Of a stretch of 64,000 nt of DNA, positions 32,560 to 43,450 are shown piece after piece. The position numbers and the translations under genes were made by a program. The DNA comes from Bactericera cockerelli (lineage: Eukaryota > Arthropoda > Insecta > Hemiptera > Triozidae), in the NCBI GenBank assembly GCA_024516035.1, contig CM044961.1, forward strand, positions 16,729,756-16,793,755. The letters are read 5' to 3'. How positions within the stretch are numbered: the first letter of the stretch is position 1; every line of letters starts with the position of its first letter. The notes under the pieces are model-generated. The model was not told where the DNA came from and searched no databases. It saw only the letters and a program-made list of their open reading frames with translations.

Positions 32560-33580
32560 AGGCAGGGATAGAAGGGGGCAACATTTATTTGACAACACCG
32601 CCTTGTCAAAGTATCACAGCATGTGGTGTTTCTTATGTGCTACTCGAATGAGATTATTCCTCTGAAGTAATTCATCAATTTGGAGTAATTTTAGCTCTTT
32701 ACTTCTCATGCAGACAGCATTGAGTGGGTCAGTCATTTCAATAGGCTTCTTTCTCAGATAATTTCACAAAATTTCTTTTATTTTTACATTTTTGTAGGCC
32801 AATTTCCAGACAGCCTGCAGTGAGAAATCCTTCAAAATCGTCTACTTAACGCTCAGACATCTAAATTTAGAAAGAAAGTCAAATGTAAAATTATAGACAC
32901 AATTTATTTTATATAAAATTATAAAATCCATTGTTTTATTTTTGAACCTAGAAAACGAAAAGACGAAAAAGATAGGTAGGAGAATTTATTCCGTGGTCCT
33001 TTCATATATATGAGACTGTATGCCGTTTGGGCCAATAATAATTTTGAAAGACTCATTTTTCTTCAGCCTAACCAAGCAGGGGACATGTCCTTGAAAATAT
33101 CTTTAGGAACATAAGAAATATTTTTTTTAATCTAAATTTGGCAACAGATGTTGGTAGTGAAAATAAATCTGGAATTATTAGGATAAGAATATGAGAATCG
33201 TCGTCTGCCATGATTTAAGGATATCTTATTTTATTGCAGATATGATTATTTTGTTGTATGAGTCTAATGGTTCACATGTTTTATTTTCAACCTAAATAAT
33301 GATGTGGCGCAATTGAAAAAAATCATATTTCTCTGCTTCCAGAGTGAAATTGTTTAAATTTATTGTTCAGTAAAAAATAAAAATAAATTATTGTAAAGTT
33401 AAAAATTAATATTTAATTTTATTAGTGGATTTTTGTGATCGTGAAAATGAATGGGACCTCACTATGACAATATAAATAAAAGTGGTCCTTTTGATACATA
33501 TTTTTTTAAATAACTAAAAACCATTGACTGAGATATTGAAAAATGATGTCTGATAATATGTATTACATTTTCAATCGATC
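32490..33580. other. AT-rich spacer with poly-T
   Basis: A ~30-base T run at 32528-32558 could be the minus-strand tail of a lost retroelement. Nothing else recognised. Confidence 0.4.
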
Positions 33581-33726
33581 GGACAATCTGTGTGAGGTTT
33601 ACAGTTTACAGAACTACTAGTACAAATTATCAAGAGATTAAAGCATTATCCTGTATGTTTCGTAAGCACACATCATCACACACATGTGAAGTGGATGATG
33701 ACTCATGCAGAGGGGAGAGTGAAGTG

Positions 33727-33930
33727 ATGATGAGGATGATAGTGATGATGAGGATGATAGTGATGATGAGGGTGATAGTGAGGATGATAGTGATGATGAG
33801 AATGATACTGATGATGTGGATGATAGTGATGATGAGGGTGATAGTGATGATGAGGCTGATAGTGATGATGAAGATGATAGTGATAATGAGGATGATAGTG
33901 ATGATGAGGACGATAGTGATGACATAACAT
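33727..33930. repeat. 18-bp minisatellite GATGATAGTGATGATGAG
   Basis: About a dozen copies with G/A substitutions. Because 18 is a multiple of 3, all frames stay open. The plus-strand frames read as Asp/Ser/Glu or Met/Ile runs, and the minus-strand frames as Ser or His/Tyr runs. There is no codon bias or flanking exon evidence, so coding is not supported, although D/S/E repeats do occur in real acidic proteins. Confidence 0.85.
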
Positions 33931-33990
33931 TGTTTTTGTTCTTGATGATGTTCCTCGAAGATGAATCAAGCTGGAAATTAAAACTTCATA

Positions 33991-34203
33991 GCCAGCGTCG
34001 ATGGCGAGTTAAATGCACAGGTTCTCGTAGGATCACCAAAGTTAAGCGAAGTGACGACTTTGTAATGATGGCATTCCGGCCAATCCAGGCTTGGTGAGGT
34101 TAATGTGGTTAGCAGGTTTGTGAGTTTTCTGCGAATGGAGGGTAACACCCCCGTCGTGATATTACCATACAGTTGAAAGAGACGTTAGAACCAAAAAAAA
34201 AAA
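33991..34203 (+). repeat. 5S rRNA-headed SINE (family B), short-head type
   Basis: Head GCCAGCGTCGATGGCGAGTT, GGTTCTCGTAGGATCACCAA and AGTTAAGCGAAGTG. Then ACTTTGTAATGATGGCATTC, the central domain (GGCTTGGTGAGGTTAATGTG, TTCTGCGAATGGAGGGTAAC), GTTGAAAGAGACGTTAGAAC and poly-A. Full length, ~210 bp. Confidence 0.85.
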
Positions 34204-35110
34204 CTTAGAAATAATCGTAACAACAATTTTCTGACGGCATTGGGATCTTTCCCATAGTAAGCAAAATTGAAATGCCTATTAGGTAGGACTTGATCTTAAA
34301 TAATCGTGAACTCATATGCTACCTAACTATTAATGGGCAATAAGTAAAGGATGATTTAGAATAAAGTAAAATTTTAGTAATAAAAACATTACGTAGGTAT
34401 ATCATAGATTTAGTACCTATATTATTATATGGGAATATGAAATGGTAAATTTAAAGTATTTACATCAGTAGAAACAGAAAAAAAAACATAATTATTTATT
34501 TTTAATGTGAGTGTTGTGGGATTTCTCAAACGGTATTCGTTCATGTGTTCAATTTTATTAATAATTATTCCTCCTACGGATCTCACCACTCTCTGAAAAT
34601 GTAGCTTGCTAAGAACTTGATGAGTACACAAAGCTAGACAAAGGAAAATAAATGAAGGAGTGATGCTTTCTTTGAACTATCATGAGTGACAACCACTGTT
34701 TTATTTTTTCTCAAATGGTGAGGCGTGAGGGGTAGATGATGCAGGAAGCGACCAGAGGTTTAGGGCCAAATTAAAGATTATGATTTAAAACAAAGATTAG
34801 GGTAGACCGACCCTTGAGTCAGACTTTTCACATTTCATCATAAAATATCGACACAGATAGAGACATGCCCTAAACATAAGTATTCAAATAAACATTATTA
34901 CATTATTAGGTATATGCCAAGTTATGTATGTATATTATTATCATGTACCTTCATCTTCTTGATATATTTATTTATTATACCTTAATATTGTACCTATCCT
35001 ATGTATATCAATTGATGCAAATAAATTACAAATTACAAATCTAGGATAGGAGACTGTCTTCCTCAATTCTCATTGTAATCCTATATCCAGCTTACTAAAT
35101 AAAAAAACTT
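34204..35110. other. AT-rich spacer; possible LINE tail at 34900-35040
   Basis: ATGCAAATAAATTACAAATT, followed by ACAAAT, resembles the (ATTACAA)n-type 3' tails of some arthropod LINEs. No coding sequence precedes it. Confidence 0.3.
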
Positions 35111-35114
35111 TAGA

Positions 35115-35165
35115 TAACGAGTCCGCCGCCTTATTGATCAGGCTAAACAAATTGAAGTCGATGAA
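35115..35165 (-). repeat. Family C SINE head fragment
   Basis: ACGAGTCCGCCGCCTTATTG and ATCAGGCTA match the tRNA-like head of the copy at 4636-4772 in the same orientation. Confidence 0.4.
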
Positions 35166-35489
35166 TATTCAGTACATTATTATAATAGTATAGGTACCTA
35201 CAATACCGAACTAATTCAGTTTTATTTTTAAAAGCTATTACAGATTACAGGGGATCTGTAGAATGTTTTCGAGTTCAATGAATCCAGGGAAAACACTTAA
35301 CATGAAGTCACAATGCTAGATAAAAGTGACGAGGTGCTAAAAACTGGATTTTTTTTATTAGGTTTTACTGGCAAATTTTAGTGCCAAAAGAGAAAAGGAA
35401 TAAAGGAAAGCGAGGGAAATAGAGAAAGTGTGTGAGAGAATAACATGTCTCTCACTGTTCTCTAACTAGATATCGGACCCCGGACGGTC

Positions 35490-35793
35490 TGAATATTCTC
35501 TCTCTCTTTTCTTCTTTATTTTCTCCTTCTCCTTCTTCTTTTACATAACACGTCAATTGCGCTTCTATTAGCTTCTCAATGTTGACATTGTTTTTGAAAT
35601 CTTTCCATTTCTCTCTCGTTCTCTTTCTCTCTCTTCCTCTCTATCCCTCCCTTCTTTTTCAGACATATTCTTGTGACATATTCTGATTTTCATCATAGCA
35701 ACTTTGAGTGTCTGTGCCTCAATTTCAGTCTTCATATTGTGTTCTGACACTCTCTCTCTTTCTTTTTTTTTCTTTCTTTTCTTTCTTATTCTT

Positions 35794-35849
<56 letters not shown>

Positions 35850-35862
35850 ACACACACACACA
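35490..35862. repeat. CT-rich tract ending in (CT)n(CA)n microsatellite
   Basis: Pyrimidine-rich throughout, with (CT)n at about 35800-35845 and then (CA)n. Frames across it are low-complexity artefacts. Confidence 0.85.
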
Positions 35863-35869
35863 CATACAT

Positions 35870-36430
35870 TCATAGTTATACATATAAGTATAAGAGAGGT
35901 ATTTAAGTATGTATACTTAGATTTTTTAAGTAGTCCCTCTGAACACTAGTAGTAGCCATACTATAATTTTACCTATTGTTTTATTTATCAAGTGTTAGGT
36001 GGGCCCTTTTCTATTTTTAACTTTGAAAAACTTCTTTTAACGTTCTTACACATTGTGTGTTCCAATTATGTCAGCATTATTTATTGCATAATAGGTTAAC
36101 TCATCGTTCAAATTGATTGTGATTGTGGAATAGTTCATACGTCATGTGGACCATGTGTCTTGTAGGCCATGGAAATTGAACTCTCTCTCAGTTCAAACAT
36201 ATTGAAGAAAATTTCGTTATGAACTAGGTACCTATTTAGGCTGTTTTATGTCTATTTCGGTCTAGGAATTAAATCGTGCAGTTTTACAAGAGAGGGCGTA
36301 AATAGCTTATTATCCCATCGTTTCGTTTCTCCAAATATGCGTTTGAAAGCTACTGTCCTTGCGCATCTTTTACAGTATAATATGTCATTCGGTTGAAACG
36401 TAAACAACAACTTTTTCTATATAACTCAAA
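35870..36430. other. Sequence upstream of the mariner remnant
   Basis: 36376-36430 may include the element's untranslated 5' region (CATTCGGTTGAAACGTAAAC). I could not pair it with an inverse copy downstream, so the transposon ends are undefined. Confidence 0.35.
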
Positions 36431-36810
36431 ATGTCGAATTTCGTGCCTGACAAAGTGTTTTTGCGGGGAGTTCTTCTTCATTACTTTAACATGAAGAAAA
36501 GTGCTAACGAAAGTCATCATATTTTAGTGAAAGTTTATGGAGACCTTGCTCTAGCTGAGCGAACGTGCCAGAAGTGGTTGCAACGGTTTCAAAGTGGTGA
36601 TTTTTGCTTGGAAGACCAAGAGCGACCTGGGCAGGCAAAAAAATTGAAGATGAAGAATTGACAGCATTGCTCGATCAAGATTCGTGTCAAACTCAAGAAG
36701 AGCTTGCAAAATCATTAAGAGTTGAGCAAACAACAGTTTCCAAACGCCTTAAAGCCATTGGACTGATTGTAAATGCCCTCTCTTGGAAAACGGCACGAAT
36801 TAATTCCTAG
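36431..36810 (+). pseudogene. Broken mariner transposase (N-terminal DNA-binding half)
   Basis: Starts at an ATG with MSNFVPDKVFLRGVLLHYFN. It then reads K-K-S-A-N-E-S-H, Q-K-W-L-Q-R-F-Q-S-G-D-F and E-R-P-G-Q. That is the first helix-turn-helix domain of mariner transposases (usual spacing: E-S-H-R, C-x-x-W-F-x-K-F-K-S-G-D-F-D). The frame breaks in the A7 run at 36637-36643. It resumes one frame over as K-K-I-E-D-E-E-L, T-Q-E-E-L-A-K-S-L-R-V and V-S-K-R-L-K-A-I-G, the second helix-turn-helix. After A-I-G-L-I the match is lost. The W-V-P-H-E-L linker and the catalytic D,D34D domain are missing or destroyed; Y-N-N-D-K-P at 36833 is a doubtful trace. A real transposase is ~345 residues. It cannot be active. 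Confidence 0.85.
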
Positions 36811-36949
36811 ACCTAATATAAATGATTAAGTATACAACAATGATAAGCCAGAATGTTCCTTAGGACGGACTGTAGTGCCCTGTGATTGAATGGAAATCCG
36901 TCTTCTGTTCTTACGCAAAAGTTGGGAGCTTCTTGTTTCTTGTTCAAAA

Positions 36950-37135
36950 CTTCACAGTTTCACAAATCACAGATACGGTTTCAATATTACAGTTCCATTT
37001 TCTCAGTTCAAAAGTCACAGTTTACAGTTTCAATATCATAGTTCCATTTTCTCAGTTCAAAAGTCACAGTTAACAATTTCAATATCATAGTTCCATTTTC
37101 TCAGTTGAAAAGCCACAGTTTACAGTTACAATATC
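36950..37135. repeat. ~49-bp tandem repeat
   Basis: Three to four copies of TTTCAATATCATAGTTCCAT followed by TTTCTCAGTTCAAAAGTCAC and AGTTTACAG. It lies just after the mariner remnant and may have grown within it. Confidence 0.75.
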
Positions 37136-37705
37136 ATATTTTCATGTTTACAGTTTAGTTCAATTCTTTTAACTTTAAATGTAGGTTATATTTTTTAAAA
37201 AAATGTATATCGTTCCAAGATCACGATTTACAGTTTTACAGTTTACATTTAAAGATCCACTAATCCTTGTTTACAGTTTACCTTCTACAATTAATTCTAA
37301 ATACACAATAGTAAAAAACATAGAATGTATTTTACATAATTCAAAGGTACCTCATAAATCTCATAATCATAATACAAAACAAGAAGGTATGTATGGAATT
37401 CCAAGATCAGCAGTCCCGGAATGTTAATTTGTCCCACTGAAAGTATGCTAAATTTTCGCGGCCACAATACCGTTCTTAATAATGTTGCATAATTTATTTT
37501 TTATCGGCAATTCTTAGACGAGCGAGCATGGTCAAATATTTTACTCTCATCCGTGAAATTCCAAATACACTTGACGTATGATTTTGGTAATATTTTCTTT
37601 GGTCGTTAACATAAAAGAAAAAATATAATATGAAAAGAAGCAGTATTTGTTAGTTCAAATTTTTCTTAGGACCTATTTCATATACCTATAGGTAGATTAT
37701 TATAT

Positions 37706-37713
37706 CATACGCT
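37706..37713. other. Target-site duplication, left (CATACGCT)
   Basis: CATACGCT precedes the first hAT-like copy and is repeated exactly at 39291-39298 after it. Confidence 0.85.
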
Positions 37714-37794
37714 CATGCGCGGATATAGGGGGGGGCACGGGGGGCACGTGCCCCCCCAGATTTTTTCGGTAAGCGGTGTTTCTCAATTTTCATT

Positions 37795-38510
37795 ATACCT
37801 AACCCCGTAAAAAAAAAAGATCTCAATGAGTTAGGGGGGCACGGGCCCCAAATAATTCCCAATTCTAAGACTAATCCGTAAAAAAACATCTCAATGAGTT
37901 AGGGGGGCACGGGCCCCACACTAATTCCCAATTCTAAGACTAATCCGTAAAAAAGAATCTCAATAAGTTAGGGGGCACGGGACCCAAAATAATTCCCAAT
38001 TCTAAGACTAATCCGTAAAAAAGAATCTCAATAAGTTAGGGGGGCACGGGACCCAAAATAATTCCCAATTCTAAGACTAGTCCCGTAAAAAAAAAAGATC
38101 TCAATAAGTTAGGGGGGCACGGTACCCAAAATAATTCCCAATTCTAAGACTAATCCCGTAAAAAAGAATCTCAATAAGTTAGGGGGGCACGGGACCCAAA
38201 ATAATTCCCAATTCTAAGACTAATCCCGTTAAAAAAAAAGATCTCAATAAGTTAGGGGGGCACGGTACCCAAAATAATTCCCAATTCTAAGACTACTCCG
38301 TAAAAAAATCTCAATAAGTTAAGGGGGCACGAGACCCAAAATAATTCCCAATTCTAAGACTAATCCCGTAAAAAAAAAAAAATCTCAATAAGTTAGGGGG
38401 GCACGGGACCCAAAATAATTCCCAATTCTAAGACTACTCCGTAAAAAAAATCTCAATAAGTTAGGGGGGCACGGGGCCCAAAATAATTCCCAATTTTAAG
38501 ACCAATAAGA
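37795..38510. repeat. 68-73 bp minisatellite inside hAT-like copy 1
   Basis: Unit: TTAGGGGGGCACGGGACCCA, then AAATAATTCCCAATTCTAAG, then ACTAATCCCGT, an A run and ATCTCAATAAG. The length varies mainly through the A run. Each unit carries a six-G run. Confidence 0.9.
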
Positions 38511-39040
38511 AATAACTAAATAATAAAGTTGTCAAATCCACACAGATTGTCCGAGAAACCTGAAATTTTACCTATAGGTCCATTTGGATCAGGGAATATA
38601 TATCTAGGGTTCAGGTATACTTGGTAAGGACAAAAAATGGATGGGTGACACAAAAAAATCACATTTTCGACCGAAATGACATTTTTTTTCCTCAAAATTT
38701 GTCGGACGGCGCCACGGCCGCGACGTATGAACTCAAAAAGAGAGAGTTTTAAGCAAGGGTTCAAGTTTTCATTGAGATATCAATCACGAAATTCTGATAA
38801 GTCTTTCTTGAGCAACGTTGAGTAAGGACATAAAATGGATGGGTAAATAAAAAGTATTTACGTTCTTTTGACCTGAATGCCATTTTTTCTCGAAATATGT
38901 CGTGACGAACTATCAACTCAAAGCGAGAGTGTTTTTGCAAGGGTTGGAGTCTTCATTTGACATATTGATCGCGAAATTCTGATGAGCCATTCTTGAGCTC
39001 CACTAAGGACAAGAAATGGATGGGTGACACGAAAAATATT

Positions 39041-39195
39041 GACATTCGTGTGTGTGTGTGTGTGTGTGTGGCGTGGGGTGTGTGGTGTGGGTTGTGTGTG
39101 TGATGTGGGGTGTGGGTGTGGTGTGGTGTGTCTGTGGTGTGGTGTGGTGTGTGTGTGTGGTGTGTGCGTGGTGTGGTGTGGTGTGTGTGTAATAG
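39041..39195. repeat. (GT)n/(GGTGT)n microsatellite
   Basis: GT-rich simple sequence within hAT-like copy 1. Copy 2 has a shorter CA tract at the corresponding place (50726-50760). Open frames of Cys/Val or His/Thr/Pro are artefacts. Confidence 0.9.
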
Positions 39196-39298
39196 GCTTG
39201 CGAAGCGGCGGGTGCAACCCGCTAGTTATGTAATTTGGGTATATTGTGCGATTGTGCCCCCCCAGTACAAGAGGGCTATATCCGCGCATGCATACGCT

Positions 39299-40077
39299 AG
39301 AAGTTTAGTCCAACACTTATACATTTTAGACTAAATTACAAATGTGATCGTGATACACTCGATCTATTAAATAATTACTAAATAATGTCTGTCTATTCGT
39401 TTGTCTTTCAGGAGATCCATTTTATTCCCCAGCACCGAAAGTTCTAGATGAATTTTGAGAAAAAAAATTGATATTCAGACATAACTTATCGAGATATATT
39501 TGCAACTTTACAAATCGCTTAAAAAATTGTAGAAGGTTGGGTCCATAGTATAGTATCAATTTAATTTTGAAAATGTCTCAAAAATGGACAGATTGGATTA
39601 GCTCAAAAACGGCTATATATATAACGATTTTGATTTAAATATTATTATTATTATTATTATTGGTATTGCTTCAGCTTTTCGTTATTACCAACAAAAATAT
39701 AGGTACATATTTTCTTTGTAATATCTTTGAGTGAAAATATTTGATACCTAGCAACGTATGTTCAGATAGTCCAGTCATATTCAACAATGAGATCCATGAG
39801 AAAATAACATCAAAGATATACCTACCTACACACGATATATTATTGTCTCCTAGGAATAACATATTGCTATTGTATGGGAGAGAATCTTATACAATGACTA
39901 AATTCCTCAGTAATCATTTGGAGAGAATGTTTTGCAAAATAACTAGGCATTATACTTTTTCTCTCTCTCTTCTCTCAAAAAAAAAAACAACATAATAGTA
40001 GGTATCCTCAGTGTAGTCCATTGAGAAGTTATTGACCAGACAACACATTTTATTCCATGCCTAAGGCAGTTTCCTTT
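39299..40077. other. AT-rich spacer, nothing recognised
   Basis: Contains an ATT microsatellite at 39640-39660 only. Confidence 0.4.
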
Positions 40078-40484
40078 ACTTTCGATAAATTTCTAATATT
40101 AGAAATCGAAGTATTGTGTTCGTTTTGTAAAAAAAAAATGCTTCGATTTCAAATTTTTCGTATTTCTGGAGGTTTCATAACCTAGTGAGCAACTTAGGTT
40201 TTGTGTCTGTCTGTCTATCTGTCTGTCTGTCGGTCTGTTAAATATGTACATTCCTTGTACACATATAGGAGACATTCTGTAAATGGTCCCATTTTAAATT
40301 CATTAACTTCGCACTAGCAGTGTTAGTAATTATGTTTTTTATAAAATATGATTCAGCTCTGAAATTTAAGAAAATCCAAAAAAATTGGACAAAAATTGAA
40401 AAAAAAAATAGTCTACCATCTATAAAAAAATTTTGAAGGAATGTGAACCCATCAATAGAAAGTATTGTGTCCATTTGACAGTGT
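40078..40484 (+). repeat. CGGAAGT family (family F), internally deleted copy
   Basis: ACTTTCGATAAATTTCTAAT...TTAGAAATCGAAGTATTGTG at the start, a GTCT tract near 40205, and GTAAATGGTCCCATTTTAAA. The end is AGTATTGTGTCCATTTGACA followed by a T run. About 300 bp of the middle is missing compared with 31333-32048. Confidence 0.65.
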
Positions 40485-40953
40485 ATTTTTTTTTTTTTTT
40501 TTTTAAGTATCTTAAGATTTCTGCGAGAGCTCAAAGAGGACATGAGCAACATGATCAAAGACAAACAAATGCTTGCTAATACGACCTCACAGATCAAATA
40601 TTAAGGCAGTGGGTTCGAGAAAGGTCAGTGGTTCGACTCCCAAGGTTGACGAATATTGGAAACACGGGTTTCAGTATTTGTGACAGTAGTCTTGATATCA
40701 ACACAGTATTGAAAAGAAAAGGAAAATACTGTATGCTTGCTACGTGCCACCACTGTCTGTGAGAGAAATCTCATCAGGTGTTTGACCCACGTGGTCCACG
40801 GGGCTCTTCTACAGTTGATGCATTCATTTGTTCTTAATTATTTCGTAACAAATTGCCAGCAAAAATTAAACCGGGGCAAGAAATAATACAATTTATTTTT
40901 AATAGCCTTCCAGTGAAAAATACATATATATCTCTAATCTTCATACTTGTATT

Positions 40954-40954
<1 letters not shown>

Positions 40955-40984
<30 letters not shown>

Positions 40985-41047
40985 TATACACACCACACAC
41001 ACACAACACACACATTCACACTCTCTCTCTCTCACACACACACACAA
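40955..41047. repeat. (CT)n(CA)n microsatellites
   Basis: Alternating CT and CA runs; simple sequence. Confidence 0.9.
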
Positions 41048-41640
41048 AATAATACTATTAGAAATATTGTAAATTTGAAATAAATTATACTATTGATCAA
41101 TCAATATCTCCTTTGCTCTCTCTTTCTTCTTTCTCTATTTCTTCTCGCTTTTTTATGTGATTTTTCGGTATTCAGTACATAGTAAGAATTAGTATTAGTT
41201 TAGTATTAATCGAGAAAACGTGTGTGAATGATCGAAGTAAAAGAGAGACTTCAGAAATGATTATTCATAAAATTTGAAATTTAGTTCATATTCATATTTT
41301 GTTTCAAATGAATTTGCCAAAATATACAAAATTTGCACATACTTTGCAGTACCATAATTATTTTACTTTGTATTTCCATTGGATATTTAAAATTATCATT
41401 ATTATTATTCCATCATCATTATACATAGGACAAGCTCCAAATCTCCATCAATTATTATTCTTCCTAACGTCTGAGACTTTGCCCCAGATTGCAGAGTAAT
41501 ATTCATTTATTTCTACAATATTATTAAATCTAGTGCTATATTATAGTTTTTTTTTTCATTTTGTCTCAGCTGTTCTTAAGTTCATTAGAAGTGGGTATCT
41601 CGCTCTATCTCCAAATAGCCTTGAAAATGTGTGCTCTGAT

Positions 41641-41851
41641 GCTTTGAAAGGGCACATTGAGTGCCTACACCAGTTCTCGTTCTGTCACTGGAGTTCAGCA
41701 ACGTCCAGCGTGTCCAATTCAACCATTGTAATGCTGGCTATTCCCAGCTCCACTGGGTAAGTTTAACTTGAGTAACTGGTCAAATCCCCCTCGTAATAAT
41801 AATATGACCAATTGACCATGCAGTTGTAAGTGACGTGAAATCCCCAAAAAA
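41641..41851 (+). repeat. 5S rRNA-headed SINE (family B), diverged
   Basis: CACCAGTTCTCGTTCTGTCA and AGTTCAGCAACGTCCAGCG from the 5S head, TTGTAATGCTGGCTATTCCC, a degraded central domain (TCCACTGGGTAAGTTTAACT), and the clear 3' end ACCATGCAGTTGTAAGTGAC and GTGAAATCCCCAAAAA. Confidence 0.7.
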
Positions 41852-42135
41852 TGTGTTTTACTCGGCTGTATCGCTCCTGGATTGTCCTCACGAGGCTTGA
41901 CTAGCACATTTCATACTAAAAAGAAATCGGTAGAGTATATTGATTATAATATTATGTAGCTAGATTTTATTTTTTCTAGTAAAATCTTTAATGTAACTTT
42001 AGTGGATTCAGAATGACCTAGTATATTATGAAACTAGATTTTATTTTTTCTAGTACTATCTTTAATGTATAACTTTAGTGGATTCAGAATCACGTTCAAA
42101 GAACATCTTTACTTCCTTTTTCTCAGTCTTTTTTA

Positions 42136-42204
42136 TCTCTCTCTCCCTCCCTCTCCCTCCCTGTCCTACCCTCTCCCTCCCTCTCCCTCCCCCCTCTCTC
42201 TCTC

Positions 42205-42242
<38 letters not shown>

Positions 42243-42280
42243 CTCCCTCTCTCTCCCTCTGTCTCCTTCCGTCTCCTAAA
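42136..42280. repeat. Pure pyrimidine CT/CCCT tract
   Basis: Over 140 bases of C and T with almost no purine. Followed 70 bases later by a purine tract (42350-42460). Pro/Ser/Leu frames here are artefacts. Confidence 0.9.
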
Positions 42281-42349
42281 TAGCTAATTAAAATTGACAC
42301 TGATCACTACCTCGTGTTTGCTATTCAAACATGTTGCTGATGAAAACGA

Positions 42350-42460
42350 AGTAGAAAATGGATGGGGAGGTGGAGGAGGAGATGGAGGAGGTGGGAAAGT
42401 AACAGGTGGAGGGGAAGGAGAAGGAAAAAAGGGTGGGGAGGGAGAGAGAAAGAATGAGGA
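42350..42460. repeat. Purine GGA/GAGG tract
   Basis: GGATGGGGAGGTGGAGGAGG, then GGGTGGGGAGGGAGAG and similar. Roughly complementary in composition to the pyrimidine tract just upstream. Confidence 0.85.
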
Positions 42461-43276
42461 AGAGGAGAGTTAGGATATATATATCAAACATGACGTTCCA
42501 GTATAGGTACACATGCTGCAGGGCACCTAACAACATCTATTCTAATACTATTCATTACCTTATGCCATCTCTTAATTGAAGAAGAAAAGACAACAGCCTA
42601 TCTTGACCTACCGTTGCATCCTGTTTTTTTTTTTTTTTCTTCTTTTTTTTGTAGAGAGTAATTTTATTACTCTGTAGCCAGGTAGTATTAAGACAAGGGT
42701 CAAGGACTATAGATAGATTAGATAGCCTTATGACCATAAAATTGCGAGATCGAGTTACGTCTAAAATTTTAGTTTTCTTTTTCTTTTACTTTGCCAGGGA
42801 GAGTCTCGAATATGGGATTGAGAGGTTCAGATACTAGGTCTCTATATCCTCATCGACAACTAAGCTGGCTACAACCTCACTTGTTAATATGGTATTAAGT
42901 GATAAATGTCTCGATACATTAGTGCTTCCTGCCTGCACGATAACATACCACAGCACAGGTACACTTTGATTGTCCAGTACGCAATATAAAATAATGTATT
43001 ACTTATTGAACGTGAGGAAATTATTGATAATTATGATGTAGGAGCCTGTACAGGTTTAAGTGTCAAACCATGTATGACATTGGTATTTTTCATTTTGCAT
43101 CTCAAATGATCTCTTTGACATCGAGATCATCGGGGGTTTTATCCTCTATTCGAAGTAGTGCTTCTTCTAACTGTTTCTAATGATAAAATTACAGAAATAC
43201 TTTATAGATTTTGGACGAATGGTTTAAAACTTACACCAAAGGACGAACACAATTTTGTTGTTCTTTTTTTAATATG
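42461..43276. other. Spacer, nothing recognised
   Basis: A T run at 42623-42650 is the only notable simple sequence. Confidence 0.4.
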
Positions 43277-43450
43277 CCCTGGTTCTCGTAGTATCATCGA
43301 AGTTAAGCTAAAACCAGGGAGTCAAAGATGCCGACAATCCTGCCCAACTCAGGCTGGATGAGGGTAGCAGGTTTGTTAGTTTCCTGCGAATGGAGGGTGA
43401 CATTCCCGTCTCGAGCTGACCTTTGAATTGGACGTAAAATACTAAATAAT
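43277..43450 (+). repeat. 5S rRNA-headed SINE (family B), 5' truncated
   Basis: Begins within the 5S head at GGTTCTCGTAGTATCATCGA, AGTTAAGCTAAAACCAG. Then the central domain (AACTCAGGCTGGATGAGGGT, TTTCCTGCGAATGGAGGGTG) and a GGACGTAAAATACTAAATAA end. Confidence 0.75.

Larger units (their letters stand above)
37714..39290 (+). mobile_element. hAT-like non-autonomous DNA transposon, copy 1
   Basis: The terminal inverted repeat CATGCGCGGATATAG begins at 37714 and its inverse CTATATCCGCGCATG ends at 39290. An exact 8-bp duplication (CATACGCT) flanks it. An 8-bp duplication with 5'-CA...TG-3' ends is typical of hAT elements. Interior: about ten copies of a 68-73 bp minisatellite (37795-38510) with the core TTAGGGGGGCACGG. 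Then three diverged ~180-197 bp direct repeats anchored on AAGGAC-(A)n-TGGATGGG (38626, 38823, 39004), then a GT-rich tract (39041-39195). No transposase remains. The short frames inside (for example 38516-38764) are not credible genes. Confidence 0.85.

Noticed and set aside
33592..33969. Met/Ile/Val, Ser-rich and His/Tyr-rich frames
   Set aside because: All are readings of the same 18-bp minisatellite.
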